A DNA stretch of 64,000 bases from Bradyrhizobium sp. AZCC 1610 (GTDB taxonomy: Bacteria; Pseudomonadota; Alphaproteobacteria; Rhizobiales; Xanthobacteraceae), in the NCBI RefSeq assembly GCF_036924515.1, contig NZ_JAZHRR010000001.1, positions 5,179,001 to 5,243,000 on the forward strand, in the 5' to 3' direction. The position numbers were made by a program, and so were the translations under genes. A model generated the notes under the pieces. It did not search any database, was not told the origin of the DNA, and saw only the letters and a list, made by a program, of their open reading frames with translations. The stretch's first letter is position 1. Each line of letters starts with the position of its first letter. This document shows positions 43,473-53,511 of the stretch, one piece after another.

Positions 43473-45536
43473 ATGCAGTACGGCATCGCGTTCACCCCCC
43501 TCGTTCCGACACTCGTGCTGTGGATCGCGCTGGCCGCGATCGTCGCGATCTCGGTGCTGCTGCTGCTCGGGCAGTCGCGCGGGGCTGCCGTGCGGGTCGC
43601 AGCGCTGGCGCTGATCCTGCTGGCGCTCGCCAATCCCTCCTTCACGCGCGAGGACCGCGAACCGTTGTCCTCGGTCGCCGCCGTCGTGATTGACAAGAGC
43701 CCGAGCCAGAATTTCGGCACGCGCAACCAGGAGACGGCCAAGGCGCAGGAGGCGCTGGTCGATACGCTGAGGAAGATCAAGGGGCTGGAAGTCCGCGTCG
43801 TCGAGGCCGGACAGGCCGACGGCGAAACCGACGGCACCAAACTGTTCGGCGCGATGTCCTCGGCGCTGTCGGACGTTCCCGTCGACCGTGTCGCCGGTGC
43901 GTTCCTGATCACCGATGGCCGGGTCCACGACATTCCCGCCAACGCCGCCGCCCTCGGCTTCCAGGCGCCGGTGCACGCGCTCGTCACCGGGCGCAAGGAC
44001 GAGCGCGACCGCCGCATCGCGATTTCGGCCGCACCGCGTTTCGGCATCGTCGGACAGCCCCAGACCATCACCTACCGGCTCGACGACCAGGGCGTCTCCG
44101 GCCAGCGCGCCAGGATCGTGGTGCGCCGCGACGGCGAGGTGATCAGCGAGCGCACGCTTTCGAGCGGCCAGACCTCCAATGTCGAGGTCGACATCAAGCA
44201 TGCCGGGGCGAACATCGTCGAGATCGAGGCCTCGCCGCTCGATAACGAGCTGACGCTGGTGAACAATCGCGCCGTGGTCGCGATCGAAGGCGTGCGCGAC
44301 AGGCTGCGCGTGCTGCTGGTATCAGGTGAACCGCATTCCGGCGAACGCACCTGGCGCAATCTGCTGAAGTCCGACGCCAGCATCGACCTCGTGCATTTCA
44401 CCATTCTGCGCCCGCCGGAGAAACAGGACGGCACGCCGATCAACGAATTGTCGCTGATCGCGTTTCCGACGCGGGAATTGTTCCAGCAGAGGATCCACGA
44501 ATTCCATCTGATCATCTTCGACCGTTATGCTCGCCAGGGCGTGCTGCCGATCGCCTATTTCGACAATATCGCGCGCTATGTCCGCGCCGGCGGCGCGGTG
44601 CTGGTGTCGGCCGGCCCCGATTACGCCTCTACCACCAGCATCTGGCGCACGCCCTTGGATACGGTGTTGCCGGCAGAGCCGGTCGGCGTCACTGAAAAAC
44701 CGTTCTATGCGCACTTAAGCGACGCCGGTAAGCGCCATCCGGTGACGCGCGGCCTGGAGGGTTCGGCCAGCGAACCACCGCGCTGGAGCCGCTTCTTCCG
44801 CACCGTGGATACGCGCAACGCGATCGGCGCGCCCGTGATGACCGGCGCCGACGGCAAGCCGCTGCTGTTGCTGTCGCGCTTCGGCGAAGGCCGCGTCGCG
44901 CTTTTGCTGTCGGACCACATCTGGCTGTGGGCGCGCGGCTATGAGGGCGGCGGGCCGCATCTGGATCTGCTGCGGCGAACGTCGCACTGGCTGATGAAGC
45001 AGCCTGATCTCGACGAAGAGGCGCTGCGCCTGCAGATCCAGGGCAAGGACCTCGTGGTGCTGCGCCAGACCATGGCCGACAATGTGCCGCCGGTGACGGT
45101 GACGTCGCCGAGTGGCGCCACCAAGGAACTTACGCTGACCGCAAGCGAGCCCGGCACCTGGCGCTCCACCCTTCCCGCCAACGAACTCGGGCTGTGGCAG
45201 GCAACCGACGGCGCGCTGAAAGCCCTGATCAATGTCGGACCGACCAATCCGAAGGAATTTTCAGAAGTCACCTCCACCACCGAAATGCTGAAGCCGCTGG
45301 CGCAGGCGACCGGCGGCGATGCCCGCCGCGTGGCCGACGGCGGCAGCATCGACCTCCCCCGCGTGGTGCCGGTGCGCGCCTCCGGCATCTTCCACGGCGA
45401 CGGCTGGATGGGCGTGAAGATGCGCGACGCCAGCGTCGTGAAAGGCGTCGGCGTGCTGCCGATGTTCGCCGGCCTGATCGGGCTCCTGCTGCTGCTCGGC
45501 GCGTTCGCGGCGACCTGGGTGCGCGAGGGGCGTTGA
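43473..45536 (+). CDS. VWA/glutamine-amidotransferase-like membrane protein of the moxR operon
   Basis: 687 residues. Membrane helices are at the N-terminus ('LVLWIALAAIVAISVLLLLG' and the following segment) and at the C-terminus ('MFAGLIGLLLLLGAFAATWV'). Between them are a VWA-like domain ('AAVVIDKSPSQNFGTRNQET', 'GAFLITDGRVHDI') and a class I amidotransferase-like fold ('YVRAGGAVLVSAGPDYAST', 'HPVTRGLEGSASEPPRWSRF') that lacks an obvious Cys nucleophile. It starts three bases after the DUF4159 stop and ends the operon. The same gene order is found widely in Rhizobiales. The pathway is not known. Confidence 0.85.
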   Translation: MQYGIAFTPLVPTLVLWIALAAIVAISVLLLLGQSRGAAVRVAALALILLALANPSFTREDREPLSSVAAVVIDKSPSQNFGTRNQETAKAQEALVDTLRKIKGLEVRVVEAGQADGETDGTKLFGAMSSALSDVPVDRVAGAFLITDGRVHDIPANAAALGFQAPVHALVTGRKDERDRRIAISAAPRFGIVGQPQTITYRLDDQGVSGQRARIVVRRDGEVISERTLSSGQTSNVEVDIKHAGANIVEIEASPLDNELTLVNNRAVVAIEGVRDRLRVLLVSGEPHSGERTWRNLLKSDASIDLVHFTILRPPEKQDGTPINELSLIAFPTRELFQQRIHEFHLIIFDRYARQGVLPIAYFDNIARYVRAGGAVLVSAGPDYASTTSIWRTPLDTVLPAEPVGVTEKPFYAHLSDAGKRHPVTRGLEGSASEPPRWSRFFRTVDTRNAIGAPVMTGADGKPLLLLSRFGEGRVALLLSDHIWLWARGYEGGGPHLDLLRRTSHWLMKQPDLDEEALRLQIQGKDLVVLRQTMADNVPPVTVTSPSGATKELTLTASEPGTWRSTLPANELGLWQATDGALKALINVGPTNPKEFSEVTSTTEMLKPLAQATGGDARRVADGGSIDLPRVVPVRASGIFHGDGWMGVKMRDASVVKGVGVLPMFAGLIGLLLLLGAFAATWVREGR

Positions 45537-45569
45537 GCTGAACGTCGATGATCCGCCTTGTTGCGGGGC

Positions 45570-46778
45570 TTATGCTGCCTCGTCGGCACGCAGCCATCTC
45601 GGGAACGGATCGGCCAGCGTCGCCCATTCCTTGACGTGCATTCCCGGTTTGCCCGAGACGAGGCATGCGTCGAGGCGCGCCTTGATCGCTTCCTCGTCCA
45701 TGCCGGTGCCGATGAAGACGATCTCCTGTCGGCGATCGCCGTAGAGTTCGTTCCAGTTCTTCTTCAGCGATTTCCGCCAGAATGGATCGTCGGGCCATCG
45801 GTCAGCGGGCACGTTGGCCCACCAGAACCCGAGACCTTCAGTGCGGACGATCGCACCTGCCTGACTCAACTCACCGAGCCATTGTGGACGCGTAGCGATC
45901 CAGAAATGTCCCTTCGCCCGTATCACTCCGGCCCAGCTTTCTCGCAGGAACTGATGGAATTTTGTGGGCTCGAATGGCCGACGCGCACGGTAGACGAAGC
46001 TGCCGACACCGTACTGTTCGGTCTCCGGCGTGTGATCGCCGAAGCCATACAGTTCCTTGAACCAGAGCGGATGCTGCTGGGCCCGCGCGAAGTCGAAGCG
46101 GCCGGTGTCGAGGATGCGCTCGAAGGGCGCTTTGGCGAAATCAGTCTCCACGATATCGGCGGCGGGGTTGAGCGCGCGGATGATCTTGCGCGCCGCGTCC
46201 AGTTGGCTGGGGGACGCATCGTTGACCTTGTTCAGCACGATGACGTCGGCGAACTCGATCTGTTCCACCAGCAGATCCACCATCGTCCGCTTGTCGTCGG
46301 TGCCAAGGGACTCACCGCGATCTCTGATGAAGTCGGCTGAGGAATAGTCCCGCAGCAGGTTTACGGCATCGACCACTGTCACCATGGTGTCGAGTATTGC
46401 CACGTCGGAAAGACTGTCGCCCTCTTCGGTGCGAAAATCGAATGTCGCGGCAACGGGAAGCGGCTCCGAAATGCCGGTCGATTCAATCAGGAGATAATCG
46501 AACCGCTCGCTCTCGGCGAGTGCGCGCACCTCTTTCAACAAATCGTCGCGCAGCGTGCAGCAGATGCAGCCGTTGGTCATCTCGACCAGCTTCTCGTCAG
46601 TCCGCGAGAGGTTCGCACCGCCATCGCGGACCAGGTCGGCGTCGATGTTGACCTCGCTCATGTCGTTCACAATCACCGCAACCTTCAGGCCGTGACGGTT
46701 GTTCAGCACATGGTTTAGCAAAGTTGTCTTCCCAGCCCCGAGGAAGCCGGACAAGACGGTGACGGGGAGTTTGCGCAT
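45570..46778 (-). CDS. zigA: COG0523-family GTPase, zinc metallochaperone (ZigA-like)
   Basis: 402 residues. The G-domain begins with '[20 protein letters not shown]' (Walker A), '[12 protein letters not shown]' and the metal-binding '[16 protein letters not shown]' (CxCC). '[11 protein letters not shown]' and 'VIVLNKVND' (NKxD) follow and the C-terminal COG0523 domain completes it. The ATG at 46778 starts [15 protein letters not shown]0523 proteins hand zinc to targets during scarcity. A 22-bp Zur-like palindrome sits about 70 bp upstream of the start, and the divergent arm holds a TonB receptor, so this is very likely a zinc-starvation gene. Confidence 0.9.
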   Translation of the reverse strand: MRKLPVTVLSGFLGAGKTTLLNHVLNNRHGLKVAVIVNDMSEVNIDADLVRDGGANLSRTDEKLVEMTNGCICCTLRDDLLKEVRALAESERFDYLLIESTGISEPLPVAATFDFRTEEGDSLSDVAILDTMVTVVDAVNLLRDYSSADFIRDRGESLGTDDKRTMVDLLVEQIEFADVIVLNKVNDASPSQLDAARKIIRALNPAADIVETDFAKAPFERILDTGRFDFARAQQHPLWFKELYGFGDHTPETEQYGVGSFVYRARRPFEPTKFHQFLRESWAGVIRAKGHFWIATRPQWLGELSQAGAIVRTEGLGFWWANVPADRWPDDPFWRKSLKKNWNELYGDRRQEIVFIGTGMDEEAIKARLDACLVSGKPGMHVKEWATLADPFPRWLRADEAA

Positions 46779-46848
46779 GGAGATCAAAGAGCCTGTTCAG
46801 TTGACGGAGTCCCAGTCGGGAACGGCGAAGCATTTGGGGCCCCGGAAT

Positions 46849-46870
46849 ATGTTATGTTATAACATAACAT
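46849..46870. promoter_or_regulatory. Zur-type operator, zigA side
   Basis: A 22-bp perfect palindrome with half-site ATGTTATGTTA and its complement TAACATAACAT. The TGTTATRWTATAACA-like core is the motif known for alphaproteobacterial Zur regulons. It lies 71 bp before zigA on the minus strand. Confidence 0.8.
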
Positions 46871-47195
46871 TCAGGATCGAGGGGCTGTCAACCGGGAAAA
46901 TCGGCGCCCGACCAACCGGGGGCGATGGATGACTACGCTGCAGGTCGCATGCGCATTATTCGTCGGAGCAGGCGCATGCGTCAGATGCGTTCGGCCCTTA
47001 TCGATTCCGCGCGGAGTAGTCGGCTCGCGTGTCGAGACGGCGTCCAAGCGCATTCGCTCATCCGACCGAGCCAGGAAGCGGTACGCGCGGCGTGCTCGCC
47101 CTCGTGAAGCTTGTCCACCGTTGCCCTAATCACACAGGCCGTTCAGATTGCGCTGCCACCCGGGCGGGCCAAGGTTGACCGGTCCGGTGATGCCT
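46871..47195. other. Intergenic between the two Zur-like sites
   Basis: No gene with a good start is present; the open frames here (for example one from about 46925) lack coding character. Divergent promoters under Zur control are expected. Nothing else stands out. Confidence 0.45.
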
Positions 47196-47214
47196 GATGT
47201 TATATTATAACATC
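47196..47214. promoter_or_regulatory. Zur-type operator, TonB side
   Basis: GATGTTATATTATAACATC is an odd-length perfect palindrome around T47205, sharing the core GTTATATTATAAC with the first site. It lies 50 bp upstream of the His-rich protein gene at 47264, where binding of zinc-loaded Zur would block transcription. Confidence 0.8.
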
Positions 47215-47263
47215 GAAGGGGTCGGGAGTGCTCCTGGCCCTTCGATGCGGGGCGGCTGTCGGC

Positions 47264-47650
47264 ATGAAGTGGTTTCGGTCGAACATCAAAACTGGCTCGC
47301 GGCTGGCGCTGTTCGCGCTCGCCATCCAGTTTGCGCTGTCGTTCGGGCATTTCCACGCGGCTGCCGCGCAGACGCCACGACCCGGCCTGACGGTCACCCA
47401 CGCCGCGCTTGATGCGGCCGGCGAACTACAGCAGCAACAGCCTTCCGATCACGATACCGATCAGCATACGGCGCATGCCTGCGTCATCTGCGCCGTCAAC
47501 TCGCTGGCCGACAATTTCCTGTTTGCCGCATCGCCCTTGCTGGAGCTACCGCAGGCGATCGAGTTTCTCCACCTGGCCACCGATGCCGAGTTCGCGCATC
47601 TCGGCTCGCTCCATCCCGCGTTCCAGTCCCGCGCGCCTCCCGCCGCCTGA
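47264..47650 (+). CDS. Small His-rich exported protein (DUF2946-like)
   Basis: 128 residues. A signal peptide or anchor ('LALFALAIQFALSFGHFHAAAAQ') is followed by a His-rich stretch ('HDTDQHTAHACVICAVNS') with a CxxC ('CVIC') motif and further His toward the end. This is the pattern of DUF2946-type metal-linked periplasmic proteins. It lies between a Zur-like box and a TonB receptor, so a zinc-handling role in the periplasm is plausible. The ATG at 47264 gives a good signal; an earlier in-frame codon at 47228 adds twelve residues without a ribosome site. Confidence 0.75.
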   Translation: MKWFRSNIKTGSRLALFALAIQFALSFGHFHAAAAQTPRPGLTVTHAALDAAGELQQQQPSDHDTDQHTAHACVICAVNSLADNFLFAASPLLELPQAIEFLHLATDAEFAHLGSLHPAFQSRAPPAA

Positions 47651-47756
47651 CATCGATTGATTGGTGCACTCCCTAGGGATCGCTGCGCTCGGCGCGGTTT
47701 CCCGAAGGAAAATCGGAATCGGCCCGTCGCACATCGACGGGATCAGGATCGGGACA

Positions 47757-50150
47757 ATGACATTCAAGAAGAAACGAGCGTTCTATTTCGGTGGAGCAAG
47801 CTGGTTATTGCTATGTGCGGTGGGCAATCAAGCAATGGCCCAGGGCGCAGCGGCGACGTCCTCCTCGACGCAACTGCCTGAAATCACCGTGACGGCGCCA
47901 AGCCCGATCGTGCGGCGACAGCCGGTACCCGTGCGGACACCGGCGCGCGTCACCCGTGCTGCGCCAGGCCAAAACCGCGAACGCGCGGCAGAACCGCAAG
48001 CTGCGCCTGTCGCCGCCGCCGCGCCCCAACAGGGCGTGCTGCCTGTCGTGACCGACCAGTTCGCGACGGTTACCGTCGTGCCCAACGAGGAGATCCGCCG
48101 CCAAGGCACCGCCCAGCTTGGCGATCTCCTGTTCTCGAAGCCCGGCATTACCGGCTCAACCTTCGCGCCCGGTGCCGCGAGCCGGCCGATCATCCGCGGC
48201 CTCGACGTCAATCGCGTCGGCATCCTCGAGAACGGCACCAACGCTGGCGGCGCCTCCGATCTCGGCGAAGACCATTTCGTGCCGGTCGATCCACTGGCGA
48301 CAAACCAGGTCGAAGTCATCCGTGGTCCGGCGGCGATGCGCTACGGGTCGACATCGATCGGCGGCGTCGTCAGCGCAACCAACAATCGCATCCCGGACGC
48401 CCTGCCTTCATGCGCGGCCGCACCGTTCCAGACCTACGGACTGCCGGCGAAAGCGCCGCTCGCAAGCGTGGGATCGCCTTCGTGCGTCACGGTCGAAACC
48501 CGAACGGCCGTCAATTCCGTCGACCGCGGTGTCGATGGCGGCATCCTGATCGATGCCGGCGGTGGCAATTTCGCGTTCCATGCCGACGCCTATGGCCGCA
48601 AGGCCAGCGATTACAGCATTCCGAGCTATCCGTATTTGTTCGACCAGACCCGCCCGGTCAACGGCCGGCAGCCGAATTCGGCGATGCAGGCGGCGGGTGC
48701 GTCGATCGGCGGCTCTTACATCTTCCATGGCGGCTTTATCGGCGCCGCGGTCACGCAGAACGATACGCTGTACCACATTCCCGGAATTGAGCCCTCCGAT
48801 CACCAATCCCGGATCGACGCGCGCCAGACCAAATTCACCGCCAAGGGCGAATACCGACCGGATGCGGCGGCGATCGACGCCATCAGGTTCTGGGCGGGCG
48901 CCACCGATTACAAGCACAACGAGATCGCGCTCGCCGATCCCGCCGACTTCTCGTCCCTCGGCGTGCGGCAGACCTTTACCAACAAGGAGCAGGAAGGACG
49001 CCTGGAGGTGCAGATGGCGCCGTTCAACGCGCGCTTTGCCGCCGTCACGACCGCCTTCGGCCTGCAGGCCGGGCATCAGGAGCTAACGGCGCCGAGCCCG
49101 GACGATCCAACCAGCCCGCTCAACGGGTTGTTTAATCCTAACAAGAACAACAGGGTCGCCGGCTACGTCTTCAACGAACTCAAATTCACTGAGACCACCA
49201 AGGCGCAGATCGCCGGCCGGGTCGAGCATGTCAACCTCAGCGGAACGACGCCGGCATTCATTCCGGAGCTGTTCGACCTCAATGCCAATCCCGGCGATAT
49301 CGGTCCGCCGACAGCCCGCAATCTCAGCTTCACGCCGAAGAGCGCGAGCGTCGGCTTGATCCAGAACCTTCCAGGCGAACTGGTTGCGAGTATCACCGCT
49401 CAATACGTCGAGCGCGCGCCCAAACCGGCGGAATTGTTTTCGCGCGGACCGCACGAAGCAACTGTTACCTTCGACATCGGCAATCCCAATCTGAGCATGG
49501 AGACCGCCAAGTCGATCGAGATCGGACTAAGACGGGCGACCGGCCCCTTCAGGTTCGAGGCGACGGCTTACTATACCAAGTTCAATGGCTTCATTTACCG
49601 TCGTCTCACCGGCAACACCTGCGAGGATGTCGCCTGTGTCGCGCCCGCCGATCCGGCTTTTCCGCTTGAGCTGAACCAGGCGATCTATTCGCAACGCGAC
49701 GCCACCTTCCGCGGCGGCGAGTTTCAGAGCCAGTTGGACATCGGGCCGCTCAACGGCGGCATCTGGGGTGTCGAGAACCAGTTCGACGTCGTGCGCGCGA
49801 CCTTTGACGATGGCACCAATGTTCCGCGAATTCCGCCGGTGCGAGTCGGCGGCGGCCTGTTCTGGCGCGATGCCAATTGGCTGACGCGGATCAACCTGCT
49901 GCACGCCTTCGCTCAGAACGACATCGCCCCGGTCGGCGAGACGCCGACCGCAGGATACAACCTGTTGAAGGCGGAGGTCAGCTACAGGACGAAGCTCGAT
50001 CCTTCCTGGTTCGGCGCACGCGAGATGTTGGTCGGCCTCGTCGGCAACAACCTGTTGAACGAAAACATCCGCAATTCGGCGTCCTTCAACAAGGACGAGG
50101 TCTTGCTGCCGGGCATTGGCGTGCGGGCGTTTGCGAATCTGAAGTTCTAG
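47757..50150 (+). CDS. TonB-dependent outer-membrane receptor, zinc-type candidate
   Basis: 797 residues. A signal peptide ('MTFKKKRAFYFGGASWLLLCAVGNQAMAQ' in part) and 'LPEITVTAPSP' TonB-box-like segment lead to the plug ('PGITGSTFAPGAASRPIIRGL', 'VEVIRGPAAMRYGSTSIGGVV') and a 22-strand barrel ending '...GVRAFANLKF' with terminal Phe. It fits the ZnuD/ZRT-like receptors. Its position downstream of the second Zur-like box and opposite zigA supports import of zinc chelates or free zinc. The ATG at 47757 is chosen over an upstream frame because it starts the signal peptide. The ligand is inferred, not shown. Confidence 0.9.
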   Translation: MTFKKKRAFYFGGASWLLLCAVGNQAMAQGAAATSSSTQLPEITVTAPSPIVRRQPVPVRTPARVTRAAPGQNRERAAEPQAAPVAAAAPQQGVLPVVTDQFATVTVVPNEEIRRQGTAQLGDLLFSKPGITGSTFAPGAASRPIIRGLDVNRVGILENGTNAGGASDLGEDHFVPVDPLATNQVEVIRGPAAMRYGSTSIGGVVSATNNRIPDALPSCAAAPFQTYGLPAKAPLASVGSPSCVTVETRTAVNSVDRGVDGGILIDAGGGNFAFHADAYGRKASDYSIPSYPYLFDQTRPVNGRQPNSAMQAAGASIGGSYIFHGGFIGAAVTQNDTLYHIPGIEPSDHQSRIDARQTKFTAKGEYRPDAAAIDAIRFWAGATDYKHNEIALADPADFSSLGVRQTFTNKEQEGRLEVQMAPFNARFAAVTTAFGLQAGHQELTAPSPDDPTSPLNGLFNPNKNNRVAGYVFNELKFTETTKAQIAGRVEHVNLSGTTPAFIPELFDLNANPGDIGPPTARNLSFTPKSASVGLIQNLPGELVASITAQYVERAPKPAELFSRGPHEATVTFDIGNPNLSMETAKSIEIGLRRATGPFRFEATAYYTKFNGFIYRRLTGNTCEDVACVAPADPAFPLELNQAIYSQRDATFRGGEFQSQLDIGPLNGGIWGVENQFDVVRATFDDGTNVPRIPPVRVGGGLFWRDANWLTRINLLHAFAQNDIAPVGETPTAGYNLLKAEVSYRTKLDPSWFGAREMLVGLVGNNLLNENIRNSASFNKDEVLLPGIGVRAFANLKF

Positions 50151-50291
50151 GACGCACGCGTCAACGGCCATGGGGTGGCGTTAGCTGGCACGACCAGCTA
50201 ACGTCTGCGCTGCATGATGGTCGGTGTCAGGCTAGCCGCCACACCGCCTCAGATGTGCTTCGTCCCCGGAAAAGCGGCCGAACAAGGATAG

Positions 50292-52085
50292 ATGACTTCA
50301 CCGATCAACATCCACGTCTATAGCGACGCTCTCGTCTTGCTCGGCACTGCGGGCATCGTCATTCCGCTGGTGCGCCGGTTCGGCCTCAATCCCGTCCTTG
50401 GTTATCTCGGAGCCGGTGCGATCCTGGGCCCGCTCGGACTGGGATCGTTCATCGGAAGCTTCCCGTTTCTCTATTGGTTCACCGTGGTCGATGCCAGGAA
50501 CGTCTCCGGCTTTGCAGACCTTGGCATTGTGTTCCTGCTGTTCCTGATCGGCCTGGAGCTATCCTACGAGCGATTGAAGGCCATGCGCCGCCTGGTTTTC
50601 GGGCTCGGCGGCTCGCAAATCGTGCTTTCGGCCGCGGTGATCGGCGGCATCGCAACCCTTGCAGGCAGCAAGCCTCCGGTAGCGCTCATCGTCGGTGCAT
50701 GCCTCGCTTTGTCCTCAACCGCCATCGTCATGGAGCTGCTTTCAAGGCAGGGACGGCTCAACACAAGCGCGGGTCGAGCCAGCTTCGCGACCCTGCTGGC
50801 GCAGGATCTGGCGGTAGCTCCTCTTCTGCTTTTTATCTCCATTTTTGGCACGGGCGAGGCCGGTTCGGTTGTCGCGACGCTCATCCTGGCGCTCACGAAT
50901 GCCGCCATCGCCCTCGGCGTCATCGTGGTTGTTGGCCGTGTGGTGATGAGGCCGCTGTTCCGTCTCGTCGCGTCAGCCCGCATGAGCGAATTATTCGTCG
51001 CCACGACGCTGTTCGTGATCGTCGCAACGGGGGTGGCCGCCGCCGTGGTCGGCTTCTCGATGGCGCTCGGCGCCTTTGTGGCCGGCTTGCTGCTTGCAGA
51101 GACAGAATTCCGCAAGGCGATCGAGACCGCCATCGATCCTTTCAAGGGCCTCTTGCTCGGCCTGTTCTTTTTCACCGTCGGTATGAACATCGATTTCCGC
51201 GAGCTTGCCCGCGATCCGGTTTGGCTGGTTGGGGGTGCAGTCGGCCTCGTTGCCGTGAAATCCGTCATCCTCATTGTCCTTGCCCGGCTGTTCCGTCTCT
51301 CGTGGCCGGCTTCGCTTGAAGTCGGTCTCCTGCTCGGCCCCGGCGGCGAGTTTGCCTTCGTCGGGATCGGCATGGCGACGACGCTCGGTCTGATCGACGC
51401 CAATGTATCAAGCTTCACGGTAGCCCTGACATCGCTCACCATGATGCTCACTCCCGCGCTTTCCCATCTCGCGCGGCGGCTGGCGCCGATGGTTAGCGAA
51501 GACAAGCCGCTCGATCCCGAACTTGCCGCTGCGCCGAGCGGAGGGAGTGGCCATGCCATCGTGGTCGGACACGGCCGGGTCGGACAGGTCGTCTGCGCGA
51601 TGCTCGATCGGCACCAGTTCCAATACCTTGCCGTCGATAACGATGCCGCGGCCGTTCCGGAGCAGCGACGGCAGGGGCGCACCGTCTATTACGGCGACGC
51701 GACAAATCCGGAGTTTTTGAAGAGTTGCGGCCTCATGGAGGCTGCGGCAGTCATCGTCACGATCGGCGAACCCGAAGGCATCGACGCAATTGTCGCGCAG
51801 GTGCGCGCGCTCAGGGAAGACATGCCGATCGTGTCGCGCGCCCGTGACGCCGAGCACGCGCGGCATCTTTATCAGATCGGCGTCACCGACGCCGTGCCGG
51901 AGACCATCGAAGCCAGCTTGTTATTGTCCGAAGCAGCGCTGATCGGCCTCGGCGTGGCGATGGGACTGGTCGTCGCCTCCATCCACGAGAAACGCGAGGA
52001 ATTCCGGCACGAATTGCAGCAGGCCGCGGGAGCTACCCGGCCTGCCGGAGAGACGACCGGCGTCAGAAGGAAACCGTCTCACTGA
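50292..52085 (+). CDS. CPA2 monovalent cation:proton antiporter with RCK domain (KefB/C-like)
   Basis: 597 residues. About twelve membrane helices cover residues 10-390, with the CPA2 signatures 'DLGIVFLLFLIGLELSYERL' and 'VGMNIDFRELARDP'. The C-terminal RCK-N domain has the Rossmann NAD/nucleotide motif 'AIVVGHGRVGQVVCAML' (about 420), followed by 'VDNDAAAVPEQRRQGRTVYYGDATN'. Such proteins move K+ or Na+ against protons and are gated by nucleotides or glutathione adducts. The RCK-C half is absent or diverged. It has its own start after an AAGGAT site. No partner such as KefF is adjacent. Confidence 0.92.
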   Translation: MTSPINIHVYSDALVLLGTAGIVIPLVRRFGLNPVLGYLGAGAILGPLGLGSFIGSFPFLYWFTVVDARNVSGFADLGIVFLLFLIGLELSYERLKAMRRLVFGLGGSQIVLSAAVIGGIATLAGSKPPVALIVGACLALSSTAIVMELLSRQGRLNTSAGRASFATLLAQDLAVAPLLLFISIFGTGEAGSVVATLILALTNAAIALGVIVVVGRVVMRPLFRLVASARMSELFVATTLFVIVATGVAAAVVGFSMALGAFVAGLLLAETEFRKAIETAIDPFKGLLLGLFFFTVGMNIDFRELARDPVWLVGGAVGLVAVKSVILIVLARLFRLSWPASLEVGLLLGPGGEFAFVGIGMATTLGLIDANVSSFTVALTSLTMMLTPALSHLARRLAPMVSEDKPLDPELAAAPSGGSGHAIVVGHGRVGQVVCAMLDRHQFQYLAVDNDAAAVPEQRRQGRTVYYGDATNPEFLKSCGLMEAAAVIVTIGEPEGIDAIVAQVRALREDMPIVSRARDAEHARHLYQIGVTDAVPETIEASLLLSEAALIGLGVAMGLVVASIHEKREEFRHELQQAAGATRPAGETTGVRRKPSH

Positions 52086-52132
52086 CTGAGAACGACGCCG
52101 GGCGGCTCGACCGTCCCGGCCGCTGTGCCGCG

Positions 52133-52645
52133 CTACCGCGCCTTGCTCCAGTCCGGCCGGATATCGCCGGAGACACCGTCGAAGGCCCCCTCGACCAGCT
52201 CCGCCACCAAGAGGCGGGTGTAATCGACGGGACCCGGCATGATCACGCGCCCCTTCGGTATGACCTTGAAGCCGACGCGGCTGTAATAGGGTTCGTCGCC
52301 GACCAGAATGACCAGGCGATGGCCCTTGGCCCTGGCGTCCTGCAGCGAGCGATCGAGCAGCATGCGGCCGACGCCGCGCTTTCGGAACGGCGGCTCGACC
52401 GTCAACGGCCCGAGCATCAGGGCCGGCGTATCGCCGATGCAGATCGGCAATTGCCGCACAGAACCGACCAGCAGTGTGCCGATCCGCGCCGTGAACGAGA
52501 GGTCGAGCAGGTGATCGACATGCTCGCGCAGGCGGTAGGCGCTCAGCACGAAACGGCCGGGACCGAATGTGCGCTCGTGCAGGCGTTCGATCGCCTGCGC
52601 GTCCTTTGGTGTTTCGGTCAGGATGGTGACGTCAAGTTCGCTCAT
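52133..52645 (-). CDS. GNAT-family N-acetyltransferase
   Basis: 170 residues. 'LMLGPLTVEPPFRKRGVGRMLLDRSLQDARAKGHRLVILVGDEPYYSRVGF' is the acetyl-CoA-binding motif A/B region of GNAT enzymes (R-x-x-G-x-G at 'RKRGVG'). It matches the YhbS-like subgroup often annotated only as N-acetyltransferase. The ATG at 52645 opens MSELDVTIL; an upstream frame adds a disordered stretch. The acceptor is unknown. It stands alone between the antiporter and a broken glycosyltransferase gene. Confidence 0.88.
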   Translation of the reverse strand: MSELDVTILTETPKDAQAIERLHERTFGPGRFVLSAYRLREHVDHLLDLSFTARIGTLLVGSVRQLPICIGDTPALMLGPLTVEPPFRKRGVGRMLLDRSLQDARAKGHRLVILVGDEPYYSRVGFKVIPKGRVIMPGPVDYTRLLVAELVEGAFDGVSGDIRPDWSKAR

Positions 52646-52713
52646 GATGGGGCGCGAGATAGCATCTGGCGGCGGCGCGGTCCATTGCCAGAGGTGGCAA
52701 TCCACGTATTGCC

Positions 52714-53511
52714 TTAATCCCTTTTGATGGCCGGCTGGGACAGATAGGCCAAAAGCTTCATCTCGCGGCGGCCGCGCGTCACCGTATCAAGCACAAGCCC
52801 GGAGGATATCGACAACACCGCCACGATCATCAGGGCCCATCGACAGCACCGCGGTCGGCAACCGCGGGACGATGCCCTCTTCGAGATAGGTGACGATGAC
52901 GGGGATCGCGAGGCCGATCGAGACCAGCATCAGGAACACGCCGATGACGGTGAAGAACCGCAGCGGCTTTTCCGATCGGTACAGCTTCGGGATGGTGCCG
53001 AGAATCCGGAAGCCGTCGCGCCAGGTGTTCAGCTTGCTGAACGAGCCCTCGGGGCGGGCATAATAAGGCGTCTCGATTTCCGCTGCCGGCAGCGCCAGTT
53101 CGAGCGCGTGCACGCTGAGCTCAGTTTCGATCTCGAAACCTGACAGCACCGGAAAAGATTTGACGAAGCGGCGCGAGAACACGCGGTAGCCGGAAAGGAT
53201 ATCCTTGAACGCCTGGCCGAACACCGTGGAAAGGAAGCTCGTCAGCATCCAGTTGCCGGTGCGGTGACCGGGCCGGTAGGCGGCGACCGACTGGTCGACG
53301 CGAAAGCCCACCACCATGTCGAGATGATCGTTGACCAGCGCATCGATCATGCGCGGGGCGCTCGGCGCGTCATAGGTAGCATCGCCATCCACCAGCACGT
53401 ATATGTCGGCATCGATGTCGGCGAACATGCGCCACACCACATGCCCCTTGCCCTGGCGGCGCTCGCTGCGCACGATAGCGCCGGCCGCGCGCGCCACCTC
53501 GACAGTGCGGT
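52714..53511 (-). pseudogene. Glycosyltransferase family 2 remnant, 5' lost and frameshifted
   Basis: The middle is a good GT2 sequence: '[25 protein letters not shown]', 'DADIYVLVDGDATYDAPSAPR', 'LSGYRVFSRRFVKSFPVLSG' and the terminal membrane segment 'FFTVIGVFLMLVSIGLAIP'. Two lesions are visible. The first about 45 residues, which should carry the nucleotide-sugar-binding 'IPCYNEE' motif, are missing: at about 53511 the family sequence stops and unrelated DNA begins. Near 52833-52837 one extra G/C (GGGCCC for GGCCC) puts the tail out of frame; without it the protein would continue to a TAA at 52714. It resembles undecaprenyl-phosphate sugar transferases. With the 5' end gone it is very likely non-functional. 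Confidence 0.85.
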
